A stretch of 19,317 bases of DNA, from contig UZAN01044760.1 in the NCBI GenBank assembly GCA_900618425.1, forward strand, positions 14,865-34,181, in the 5' to 3' direction. The DNA is from Echinostoma caproni. Its lineage: Eukaryota; Platyhelminthes; Trematoda; Plagiorchiida; Echinostomatidae. A program made the position numbers and the translations under genes. Shown here one piece after another: positions 1 through 8,640 of the stretch. Within the stretch, counting starts at the first letter, position 1, and each line of letters opens with the position of its first letter. The notes under the pieces are model-generated. The model saw only the letters and a program-made list of their open reading frames with translations. It was not told where the DNA came from and ran no database searches.

Positions 1-3000
1 TGGCCAATTAGCCCAGTCCGATCCGATCGCTTGTCCCGCGCCATTTTCGTTCGATTAACTGTGATCATCTGAATTGTTTCACCACGTTCAGTCGATGGCT
101 GTGATTTTTCAACTTCTCTCAATTTTGTTTTGTTTTGTTCCTGTCATTTCCGAATTAATATTTTGATGAATGCAGTACACGTATTTGTTCCTCATAATTT
201 GGTAAACAGTCGCAGCTGGGGGTGCATACAATGGTCCAGTTCCGCCAAAGTTCGCCTGCACTGTAGGCTAATTTGAATACGTTCATCACACCACTGAATC
301 ATTGACTGTGTTGGTAGAAACACACTAAATTTATTACTCGCAAGCTGTTATTGTTGCAATTGTCTACGTTCCGTTTTCATCGGTCTGCACCGCTTACGCG
401 GAGCTAGCACACAATGCTACTGGATATGACAATGTCAGTGGAATTTGTAAGACATTGAAAGACTGGCTAAATGACGTAAATGCATTGGGGTTCATTCGGT
501 TTTGCCAAGTGACGGTTTCTCCTTCTGACAATCTGACACAGCGGAGCAACTGCTCTGAGTAACCGGTATTTTATTATACTTGGAGGTCGATTTCGATATA
601 TTGGAAACTGGTGCCAAAGCTCATGACAAACAGCTGATGAAGTAGATCAATTGAACGGACTTAAAATCTATCGGCATATTGATAAGCAGGCTGAATAACA
701 AATAACCTGTGGTGGTGCCGGACAGAAGCACTTAACACTAGCTTAAATTCTGAAGTCCATGAGTGAAGCTTTCCATTGGATTCAAATGAAAAAATCCTTT
801 GTGGTAGATCAAAATCGCCGTGTGCTCATTTGGGCATTTGGAAGGTAAGTCAGGTTTACCGCACAAGGCAGCTGTTAGTTCACTTTTCACGGGGGAGGAA
901 GCCACTGTCCAACGCTCGTCTAGTACCTTTTTCAAAACATTCACAGTATTGCAACTTACCACTGCGGTAACCGGTTCGAAAACGGAATCACCCCGCAAGT
1001 GAAAATCGTTGCCCTCGTAGGCACGATCGGAACCCCGAGTTAGTGCTATTATGCTGCAAGCGGTGTTCGTATGAAGATAGAAAAAGACGTTTAACGAAAC
1101 AACGGTTGTATTGTGAGTAAACACGCAAAGTCAAAAAAGAAGATGAAGCTGTTTGACGTGACGGCCAAGACTTCTTGTGAATCTCAAAATGCGCGCGCCA
1201 CTTCATAGCGTTTTGCTGCCCGAGATAGACAAAAACACGCATTTGTCGCACGTTTATTGACGTATCGTGGTACTAGAAAGTACCGAATAAGTGTCTATGT
1301 GACGGCTGAACAATGCAAAACGAAAGCGCGCAACACGTATTGCATGGGTTGGAACAGGACCCAACGTATATATATATACATTCGAGCGAAAAACTGTGCT
1401 CATTAAAACAAGCGGTAAAGTAAAACCGAAATTATTATCAAAGTGGGAGTCTAAGTTGATTGCGGAGAAAACTTCCTTGCGGTTTGTTGCTTTTATTCGC
1501 ACAATCATCGTTTCTACAAAGACCCGGAGGAGCGCGGAAAGTATAAACAAACACGCACTGACCAAAGAAGTGGCGATTTTTCGGTATAACTAAGCTAAAT
1601 GCAAGGAATCTTATGTGCAGAGTGAAAAGTAATTGGTGTCACTGTAGATCTCTCCCCGTAAGGGCTAGAGAGAGGCTTGGGTGAGGGTGTCTGCATGTGT
1701 GTATTGTTCGCTGTGGCTTAACAGTCCGATATTTGAAGCACGTAGGAGTTAGCCACTGAAATGATGTGAATCAACATCCAAATTATTTTCAGTTGATGTG
1801 GCAGGGGATGCTTGTCAACAAGAAATATGTGGGGAAATGGAGGTGCCATGAAAATTCCTTTCTGTCATCGTTTCGCTACTCGCCCCTTTTATAGTAGAAT
1901 GGTTTTGTACACCGTGTAAGAATGCGGCAAAGCTGGCTCTCAATACTAAGGCAGGGTGTGAGGAGCAAACTACTCGATGGACTACGATCACTAGAGCACA
2001 AGACGAAGTATAGTTGGGAATAATATCCCGAAAAGCTATGTCAAGGTCTTGCCTGCGCAGGGGAGGAGCAATGGCTCACAGCTAGAATGTAAGCTACGGT
2101 AACTCGTACATGCCGTATGACGGAAAGTGAGGAAGCTGTCTAGTAATTCAGCAGCTGGAAATCTCTGTGAATCGGCAAGTGCACAGAGCCACGAGCCGAA
2201 TAAATGGGTGCAACACCCCACAATCCTTGACCTGCAGAACAGGGAGTTAGATGCCCTGACTGGCAGGGAGATGAGGGACTGCCACAGAACAATGCTGATT
2301 CTCAACAAAGAGAAGCGTGTAACCATGGAGGCCAAAGTCAAAAGATAACTGGATAGAAGGAGGGCGATGGATATCTTGTGGCTAACAGGAATACATCCTA
2401 AAATGCCCTGAAGAGAGTGCATGGAAAAACCCTAGGCCGGGTAGGCAGAACCCAGCATGGCCGATACTCGTATAATTCAACAATCCGGGTATGCGGGACT
2501 TGCTCCTCAAAAGAGCCAGTTGGATATTCTATGGGACGCAGGGACGATTTGGGAAAGCCCCTGGCCAACCAAGACAGCACCTAGGGCCGCAGAATTGCAA
2601 AGCCCCAACACCAAGTACCTGCTAAAGAAGAGGTAAAATGAGACCAGCTTTTCCCTTCCTTTTCAGCAAAGACGTCATAGTGGAGGCAATTCGAAGGGTT
2701 TGGTACACACTTTGTGAGTGTACTGCAGGAAGAAATCTGGACGCTCGATTGACCGAGGCCATTATCAGTATTGTGCAACATGACCTGAACAAACATTGGT
2801 CGATTCTTCAGTGCCCAACCCACAACGATGGGACTCATTTGGTTGCCTGCATTCAGTCAATCCGATTGCTGCCACTTATGACCACAGTATTGGTCGGTAA
2901 ACCTGTTGGCTTAGTGGCTGCGTGGAAGGTGTACCTTGGTGTATGCGTACTCGTTGCACGATCACTGCAAATTTCTCCCTTAAGAGTGCCTCATCAATTT

Positions 3001-3124
3001 GTTTTGTTTTTTGCCACGATCTCCTTAGCGTTGCACTGGTTGAGGCTTCTGATTCTGCCGGTCATGGCCTATCTCTTTGTCCAACATCACGATACTGGGG
3101 AATCGAAGCATCAAGTTCAGATGG
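1..3124. other. Region with no recognisable gene
   Basis: I see no protein domain, RNA gene or named repeat here on either strand. Open frames are short (up to 166 codons) with low-complexity or random-looking composition, and opposite-strand frames of similar length overlap them. A plus-strand frame at 2127-2348 (73 codons) has a protein-like composition, but I recognise no family in it. The only simple repeat is a 12-base TA run at 1367-1378. The stretch just below 3125 could hold the 3' untranslated part or LTR of the Gypsy element that begins there on the minus strand, but I could not identify LTR ends. Confidence 0.5.
1367..1378. repeat. Short (TA)6 microsatellite
   Basis: Six uninterrupted TA units lie at 1367-1378. 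With the flanking G and C they form a 14-base palindrome at 1366-1379. It is a short simple repeat with no visible link to a gene. Confidence 0.8.
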
Positions 3125-3129
3125 TTTGG

Positions 3130-3985
3130 AAGTGCTAGGATCATTCATTTCTACATGAGGTTCTGATGCACGATATTTGGTTCGTCTCTGAAACGTATCT
3201 GCTCAACATGCCGGCAATGGATGGACACATCTGTTAAATTTGTAATCTCCATCGTTGACTGAACAACGTTTCTGGTGGTGTTGCCACGAACAGGGCGCAG
3301 ATCTTTGCCTCTGAAGTATAGCACGTTAGTAGAATCCATTCATCTCCGGGAAGACTTCAAACACCGTGATTAAAATATCTTTGCCGGTCTTTCCTTGGTA
3401 TTCGCATGTGTCGCGTTTCGGTGTTGCAGTAGGAAGTTGTCCAGAAACGCCTCCAAGTCCGTAATTAATTTCGGATTCGCGGACGCCAGTGCACTCTTGA
3501 CTGTTTTCACAGGATTCTCAGTTTGACCATTAGAACCGGGATGTATTGGGGCTGTACGGAAATGTCGACATCGAATGCTATCGAGCCAAGCTTTCATCTC
3601 CGTGGCACTGAATTGAGATCCGTTGTCTGTGACAAACACTTGCGGTATACCTTTCCGACTGAAGCCTTTCCGGAGAGTCTGGATCGTGAAAAGATGTTTT
3701 GGAACACTTGTCAGAAACACTTCGGGCCGCTTTTAGTATCAACCAACAAGAACCAAGACATAGTATCGATTCAAAATCCGTATGTATCTGTTGCCGTGGT
3801 GCATAACCCTCTGATTTCGGTTTCAACTTCACTTTGAACACACAAGCCTGGCAATTCTTCGCAGGTGTGCAAATGTCTGCATCCAAATCTGACCACCAAC
3901 GCATTTGTCAATCCAGAGATTTCATCATCTTAACTCCTCAGTGGCCTTTGAGGAAGTCCTTTGAGAATGCATTCCGGAGCTACAG
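3130..3985 (-). pseudogene. Gypsy-type integrase: zinc-finger remnant, catalytic core and C-terminal tail (frameshifted)
   Basis: The integrase would join retrotransposon DNA to the genome in the nucleus. The minus-strand frame at 3578-3904 starts after a decayed zinc-finger lead-in. It reads WWSDLDADI, then NCQAC (the two cysteines of the HHCC finger), and reaches HTDF, where the first catalytic Asp is expected. After a frameshift at about 3720-3790, the frame at 3720-3370 carries GIPQVFVTDNGSQF (second catalytic Asp) and HPGSNGQTEN (catalytic Glu), so all three D,D,E residues can be seen, though not in one frame. It ends with the usual FLDNFLLQHRNATH-type helix. A third frame at 3339-3151 has GKDLRPVRGN and SIHCRHVEQIRFR, which resemble the tail after the core in Gypsy pols (LRP-R-G ... 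RHVDQL). Stops and frameshifts make it non-functional. Confidence 0.82.
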
Positions 3986-3989
3986 GATT

Positions 3990-5120
3990 ATGATGACTCA
4001 TCATCATCATCGTACTGCGAAATACAGTGAAGGGCACTTCATTGAACGCTGCCAAACTCGCAATGTATACAAGGTTAGTGGTAAAATTTAAGGTGGACAG
4101 GGATTAGATCTATTTGGAGGGAGGGAGAAGATGATGAGCCACTNTCAACACACAGTACGCAATCGAACTCTGCATACATACCGTTTCAAGCATTCTGACC
4201 TGATAAGAAACGACAACAAGAATGCCACTGCTGCCGGTCCGCTGCCATACCCTTCAATGTCTCCAACCAACCAGTTGTGGAGTCTTTCGGACCCAAACCT
4301 GGAAGGCGAGAGATACCTACTCTATCTAATGGCTCCGTGCATTTCTTCATGCCTCATCTCCATGTCATCTGTTGACCTCCACGTGGTTTCCTCCAGTCCG
4401 GATTAGCTACTGCGAAGAAAACGCGGTGCGGCAGACGATGGCTAGGCATACGCAATATGTGCCCTAGCCAGCGAAGCCTAGTAATCTGAATTCGGTGTGC
4501 TAGCAGGTTCATGCCTGACAGACTCCCAAACGCACGACGGCTTACCTCCACGTTACTAACCCGTTCGCTCTATGCAACATGGGCTAAGCTGCGTAAACAT
4601 CGAAAATCGAAAACTTCTAGTCGACGAATATCTTCTACTCGCAAATTCAGGGTCTCACAGACATAAAGCAGGACTGAACGAACGCTAGCACAATATACAC
4701 GACCTTTCAACTTCAGTGAAACGTCGCGTCTACGCCAAAGGTGTTTCAGTCCTGTGTATGCTGCTCGAGCCTTGAAAATGCGGGCGGTTATCTCCTTTGC
4801 TGCACTATCGTCATTAGTCACGCAACTACCTAAGTATGAAAAGTAATCCACCACATTTAAATCCTGGCCATTTAGTGTCAGAGTGGGAGTAGACGAAACC
4901 CAGTCCTGCAGCATCACTTTGCACTTTGAAGATGCAAAGCACATACTGAATGTGGCTACTGCACTTGTTAGTCTATCAAGTGCGCTTTGTGCGTCCTCCA
5001 TACATTCGAACAGACAGATGATGTCATCGGCGGAATCTAAGTTGCGATAGAGAACACCACCCGGTTGCACAGCCAACTTCTTCGGATGGATATACAAATG
5101 AACATGTCATTACTTCGCAT
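3990..5120 (-). mobile_element. 5'-truncated RTE-type LINE, copy 1, inserted inside the Gypsy pol
   Basis: The minus strand carries the C-terminal half of an RTE-type endonuclease-reverse transcriptase and its 3' untranslated region. The frame at 5097-4570 includes SADDI (RT catalytic box, normally YADD), SKCKVMLQDW, FSYLGSCV, LKHLWRRRDVSLKLKGRVY and RRLEVFDFRCLRS. It continues after a TAG at 4570-4572 (probably from TGG) with RLRWLGHILRMP, HRLPHRVFF and GGQQMTW. It is then broken by a TGA at 4354-4356 and goes on in the same frame to AADRQQWHSCCRFLSG near 4210. The 3' UTR runs to about 3996 and ends in a short GAT-rich tail (GATGATGATGATGA, minus strand), where Gypsy coding resumes. The 5' junction, at about 5080-5130, is less certain. 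Stops show it is inactive. Confidence 0.85.
4144..4144. other. Ambiguous base (N)
   Basis: This is a single unresolved base in the RTE LINE 3' UTR. It is the only N in the window and probably reflects an assembly or base-calling uncertainty in repetitive sequence. Confidence 0.95.
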
Positions 5121-5124
5121 CTAG

Positions 5125-5703
5125 AACTCGCCTTTTTCGAAAGGGCTGGAATAATCACAGAGTGGTGTTGTTTTGCATATCTTCTCAACGCTTCCCTCGA
5201 GACCAATGCTGTTTGGGCGACAAAATTACATTTCTTCGCGGCTGCGAAGCGTGAGTATCTGGATAGGAAATCTGTCTATAGTATTGTCTTGCCTGGCGAA
5301 TGTATAACATCACAATCGTCAGCTGCTAGTGCAATACTCCATCGTTGATTCATGGCGGTTTTTGCTTTGCGTTAGACTTGTTGGGGTTAAATAAAAATTG
5401 TATCGCCTGTTGGTCCGTCACAATCGTACGATGCACTGCAAAAAATACTTTTTCTAGTTTTCGGACAACCCAGAACACCGTTAAAGCATCTTTCTGGGTT
5501 TGCGAGTAACTCTCCTCCGCAGGGTACATCAATCGGAAAACATAAACTTTCCAATGTTCCAATGTAGCAACAATACCCACCTCGGACGCATCCATCACCA
5601 GTTTAGTTGATTTTGATGGAGAAAAAATTGCCACGAGTGGACGTTCAGCGATGTTCCGTATCCATTCGTAAAGGGTTCTTTCACAGTTCCGGTCCATTTC
5701 CAT
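5125..5703 (-). pseudogene. Gypsy-type RNase H domain and connection to integrase
   Basis: RNase H would remove the RNA strand during retrotransposon cDNA synthesis. The minus-strand frame at 5703-5350 (117 residues) reads in order: FSPSKSTKLVMDASEVGI (first catalytic Asp in MDAS), RLMYPAEESYSQTQKDALTVFW, and a VTDQQAIQFLFNPNKS segment with a further conserved Asp. In Gypsy RNase H the motif after SQTQK is normally EAL with a catalytic Glu. Here it is DAL, a conservative but probably damaging change. Past the stop at 5350 the reading goes on in broken frames (about 5350-5125) with DCDVIHS- and SREALRRYAKQ-like text typical of the linker before the integrase. It is interrupted by the RTE insertion. 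Confidence 0.8.
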
Positions 5704-6480
5704 TCCGCAGCGGATTGCACAACAAACAAGTGTTGAGTCCTAGTAGCAAAATTAGGAATGAATCATGAATAATATTGAAGGGATCCAATAATTGATCGTA
5801 GATGATTTTGATCTTTCGGAGATTCGATATTCATTAGAGGTTTGTATCGATTGGTGTCCGGTCGATATCCAAACATGCACTTCGACGGCTTGATTCACAC
5901 GTTTTTCTCCATGAATCGCTCAAGAATTTTTATCATGGACTTCTTTCGTTGCTCCAAATAAAATCATCGTCTTGATAGGTCATAACACCACGTAACCCAG
6001 AGACAACATTGTCTATTGTAGACTGAAAGATTCCGAATGATACTTGTAAACTGAACGGGAGAAAATTTTACTGGAACAGTCCCCAAAATGTATTGATTGT
6101 CGATAATATCCGGGAATCTGGATGTAAGCATTCGCTAGATCAGTTTGGAATAAAACTCACAACCGTATAAGTATTTTATGTACTCTTCTTTCCTTACTGT
6201 CTCTGCTACATATTTTCGCAATTGAGGGCCAGAGTGTTAATAGGTAATCACCGCATATCCTCAGAGTTCTGCCATCACGTTTCATCGCGACAATAATCAG
6301 AGTGGATCATGTTGTCGACGTCAGTCAGGAAATAAAACTATTCGTCTTCATTCGTTCGATCGCTTCCAGCATAACTTTACGTTTTTGCTAAAGTTCCTAC
6401 GAAGTCGTGCCAGCAATTGAACAATCACGCAACTTGGTTTGCAGTTTATCGCTAAAATTCCAGGAGTAGTTTGAGTTTAC
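5704..6480 (-). pseudogene. Gypsy-type reverse transcriptase remnant (multiple frameshifts and stops)
   Basis: On the minus strand, broken frames carry RT landmarks in the right order. AMKRDGRTLRICGDYL at about 6300-6241 matches the P-DG-RICGDY block of Gypsy RTs. Text resembling DLANAYIQIP follows at about 6150-6110. GLRGVMTYQDDDF at about 5990-5960 holds the catalytic Y-x-D-D box (YQDD, codons at 5977-5966). The segment upstream (6600-6400, with a WNFSDKLQTKLRDCS motif) looks like the usual RT lead-in. No single frame spans the domain, so it is dead. The preceding protease and gag cannot be recognised. Confidence 0.72.
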
Positions 6481-7794
6481 GTTTGGGTGCACTGGCACAG
6501 CAGGTGAGCGAATGGAATTCGGATCGTTCAGTTGCGCCGAAACAAAAAGATCCTCAGGTGTTTTCAGATACAGATAGAGCAGTTTCCGGAACTGATCCAT
6601 TCGTTAATAGAGAACATGAATCCGTACCACTGATAGGTGAGAAGCTACCAGTTTTGTGTCCCCCATCAAAATCGTGTGTCGCACGAAATATTCAAGCGCT
6701 CGTCGTGGTCTTCAAATTCTATTGCGTTGATGATCATGTTGCAGCCCGCCAGATTACAGGATCTCATTTTTTTCGGGATGACCGTGGTAACAGATACCGT
6801 GACACGCAATCATACAAGTAATTCGTATAAATCGAATGACATGTAACAGTTCGGTCTAAAATAATGGATCGAAAATAAATCCGTGAACACTACAAGGTGA
6901 CGAAGTAGTACTTTAATCGGCGGGAAAATGCGATTATTGAACATGCTGGAAAAAAGGTAGGATTGATATTGGTCATCAATTTTGCATGGTCTGGCTTGGC
7001 TGCCAACGTACATCCATTAGGTGGTAATGTCATCGGAGAGATGCCATACAAGGATATTTACATAATCACTCTGGTTCATGCGGACAATATTTGGCAGACG
7101 AGTCCTTATCAAATTCATTTAGAGATGAGTGAACCGGGAAGGAGTTTAATGTTTACGAACAGTCAGAAAAGAGCGATGATAGGATCGGAAAAATTACATA
7201 ATGGAAAATGATTAATCGTGAAGGAGAGATGAAAGTGGTTATGTAATACTACACAAGAAAACAGTTCTTTATCCTAATTCGGGTAAAGCCATAAACTAAT
7301 TAAAATAGAAATAGATCAGTAACGCGATGGAAAGTTCATAATTCGAGCGGGCCAAAAGAACTATCTAATATCAAAACAAGAATGATGAACTGTCCACGAT
7401 TTTGCAAGCAGAAGTTCGTAGTCTATGTACATACAATCACCGCTAACTTTCACTTTGTTTTCTATCGAGGTTACAGAGTTCTGAGAAATCCAACCTTTCT
7501 GACGAATTTCCGGTTGTTTTCCACAATAGATGATTGCTGTCGAACGCATCGCACATTTAATCCAATTCTGATATAATTGCGCTTCGACAATTTACGGTTC
7601 TCCTAGTTTGTGTCCTACATTTTACTCGAACCTTTCAGGCACATGGTTTGACAAAAGCTATTTTGCGTGGGTTGTTGAATCACAGGTGCAATAGCCACCA
7701 CAGCGTGCTAAGATACAGTCACTTCATAATCATGTGTCTGTTAGTGGGTTCGTGTACGGCTACTGCTAATATCAAAATATAATGATTGTGTGTT
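6481..7794. other. No recognisable gene between Gypsy RT and the second RTE copy
   Basis: This AT-rich stretch has only short open frames, the longest being 116 codons on the plus strand at 6471-6821, antisense to the expected position of Gypsy protease. By position, the minus strand could hold the decayed gag-protease part of the Gypsy element. I found no protease DTG/DSG box or gag zinc knuckle that I would defend. Confidence 0.45.
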
Positions 7795-8200
7795 TCAGTC
7801 TAGAGAAGGCCACGTGGAGGTCAGGTGACGTGGAGATGAGGCATGAAGAAATGCACTCAGCGATTGGGTAGAGTTGGTGGATGTCTCTCGTCTTCCGGTT
7901 TGGGGTCTAAAAGACTGTAACTGCATGGTTGGAGGTACTGATGGTCATGGCTGCAAACCGACAGCAGTGGCGATCTTGCTGTCACTTCTTTTCAAACCAG
8001 AATGCTTCAAATAGTAGGTATGCGCAGTTGAACTGTGTTCTCTGTGTGTTAACCATAGGGGTTTGCATTCTTTTCCCGGTCCTAGAAATAGGCTTAATCC
8101 CTAACATCCAAACACGTTCTCACTTACCTTGTATGCAGTGAGTTTGGTAGCGATCAGTGAAGTTCGCTTCACTGTATTACTCTGTACAATGGTGACGCTG
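7795..8200 (+). mobile_element. RTE-type LINE 3' end, copy 2 (inverted relative to copy 1)
   Basis: This is the same family as the minus-strand LINE at 3990-5120, now on the plus strand and keeping only the last part. The shared text begins with CCACGTGGAGGTC (7810-7822). It runs through TGGAGATGAGGCATGAAG, including an in-frame TGA at 7837-7839 also present in copy 1. It reaches MAANRQQWRSCCHFFS (about 7950-8000), the usual RTE C-terminal block. The 3' UTR also matches copy 1: an AATAG-CTAATCCCT segment near 8085-8105, CTTGTA-GCA-TG at about 8128-8140 and CTTCACTGTATT at 8168-8179. It ends near 8200 in a short GGTGACG stretch instead of the GAT run of copy 1. It is severely 5' truncated and non-functional. 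Confidence 0.8.
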
Positions 8201-8640
8201 CTAAAACAGCATATAATCCCATTTATGAGAGTGACAAAGCGCATAAGCTCCTTCGAAAAACCAAATGAGACACTGCTATCGGTTCTGACGACCTATCGTA
8301 AGCCCTTCAACAATGATACTCTAATTCATACGGGTAGCTTCCATGCATTATTCCACCCCTCATTACTTGATACCGGTCAAAATTATTCCCATTCTTAAGC
8401 CCTGCAAATTCAATATATTGACAAAAGGTTTTATTCCCATTGCTTTAATGTCATGTGATCTTAAATTGGCTGATCACGCTACTTTCAAAATTTGGACTGC
8501 TTGTTCCAATGACCTTAGAGACCATCTTCAGTTTGTTAAAGGAAAAAGGAAAAACAGATCCACTTTGAATGATGTCTCCTCCCACTTAAGTAAATTCAAA
8601 TATACGTTCTTAGATTTTATATTCGTCTAGCTCAGTTCAA
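8201..8640 (+). pseudogene. Fragment of a different LINE reverse transcriptase (finger region)
   Basis: The plus-strand frame at 8343-8630 contains IIPILKPCKFN, then a PIALMSCDLKLADH block, then KNRSTLNDVSSHLSKF. In many non-LTR retrotransposon RTs (Jockey, I and R1-like groups) the same order appears as IPILKPGK, YRPIAL-SC--K--E and RST-D----L, just ahead of catalytic motif A. The spacing is close to that of the family. The palm motifs are not found downstream, so only the finger part survives. It differs from the Jockey-like LINE at 16190-17745 and directly abuts the 3' end of RTE copy 2. Its 5' and 3' limits are uncertain. Confidence 0.5.

Larger units (their letters stand above)
3125..6480 (-). 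mobile_element. Degenerate Ty3/Gypsy-type LTR retrotransposon pol, split by a LINE insertion
   Basis: Read on the minus strand from 6480 down to about 3125, the pieces follow the Gypsy pol order: reverse transcriptase (about 6480-5705), RNase H and the following linker (about 5703-5125), then the integrase zinc region, catalytic core and C-terminal tail (about 3985-3130). The pieces lie in different frames with stops, so this is a dead copy. Between linker and integrase sits about 1.1 kb of an RTE-type LINE. No protease, gag, primer-binding site or LTR could be identified. The 6481-7790 region upstream may hold gag/protease too decayed to read. Family assignment rests on the RT-RNaseH-IN order and the motifs listed for each piece. 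Confidence 0.8.

Noticed and set aside
955..985. B-box-like GGTTCGAAAAC as another SINE or tRNA
   Set aside because: No A box at proper spacing and no cloverleaf could be formed around it.
738..1565. Several minus-strand frames of 87-128 codons
   Set aside because: They show no domain, no splice logic and no codon or composition signal, and plus-strand frames overlap them. They look like chance open frames.
3834..4091. A plus-strand gene with a His-rich run (HHHH) near 4000
   Set aside because: The His run is the plus-strand reading of the GAT-repeat tail of the minus-strand RTE LINE, and the rest is antisense to Gypsy integrase.
3125..7794. An intact LTR retrotransposon with paired LTRs
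   Set aside because: I could not find two matching terminal repeats, a primer-binding site or a polypurine tract, and all coding parts have stops or frameshifts.
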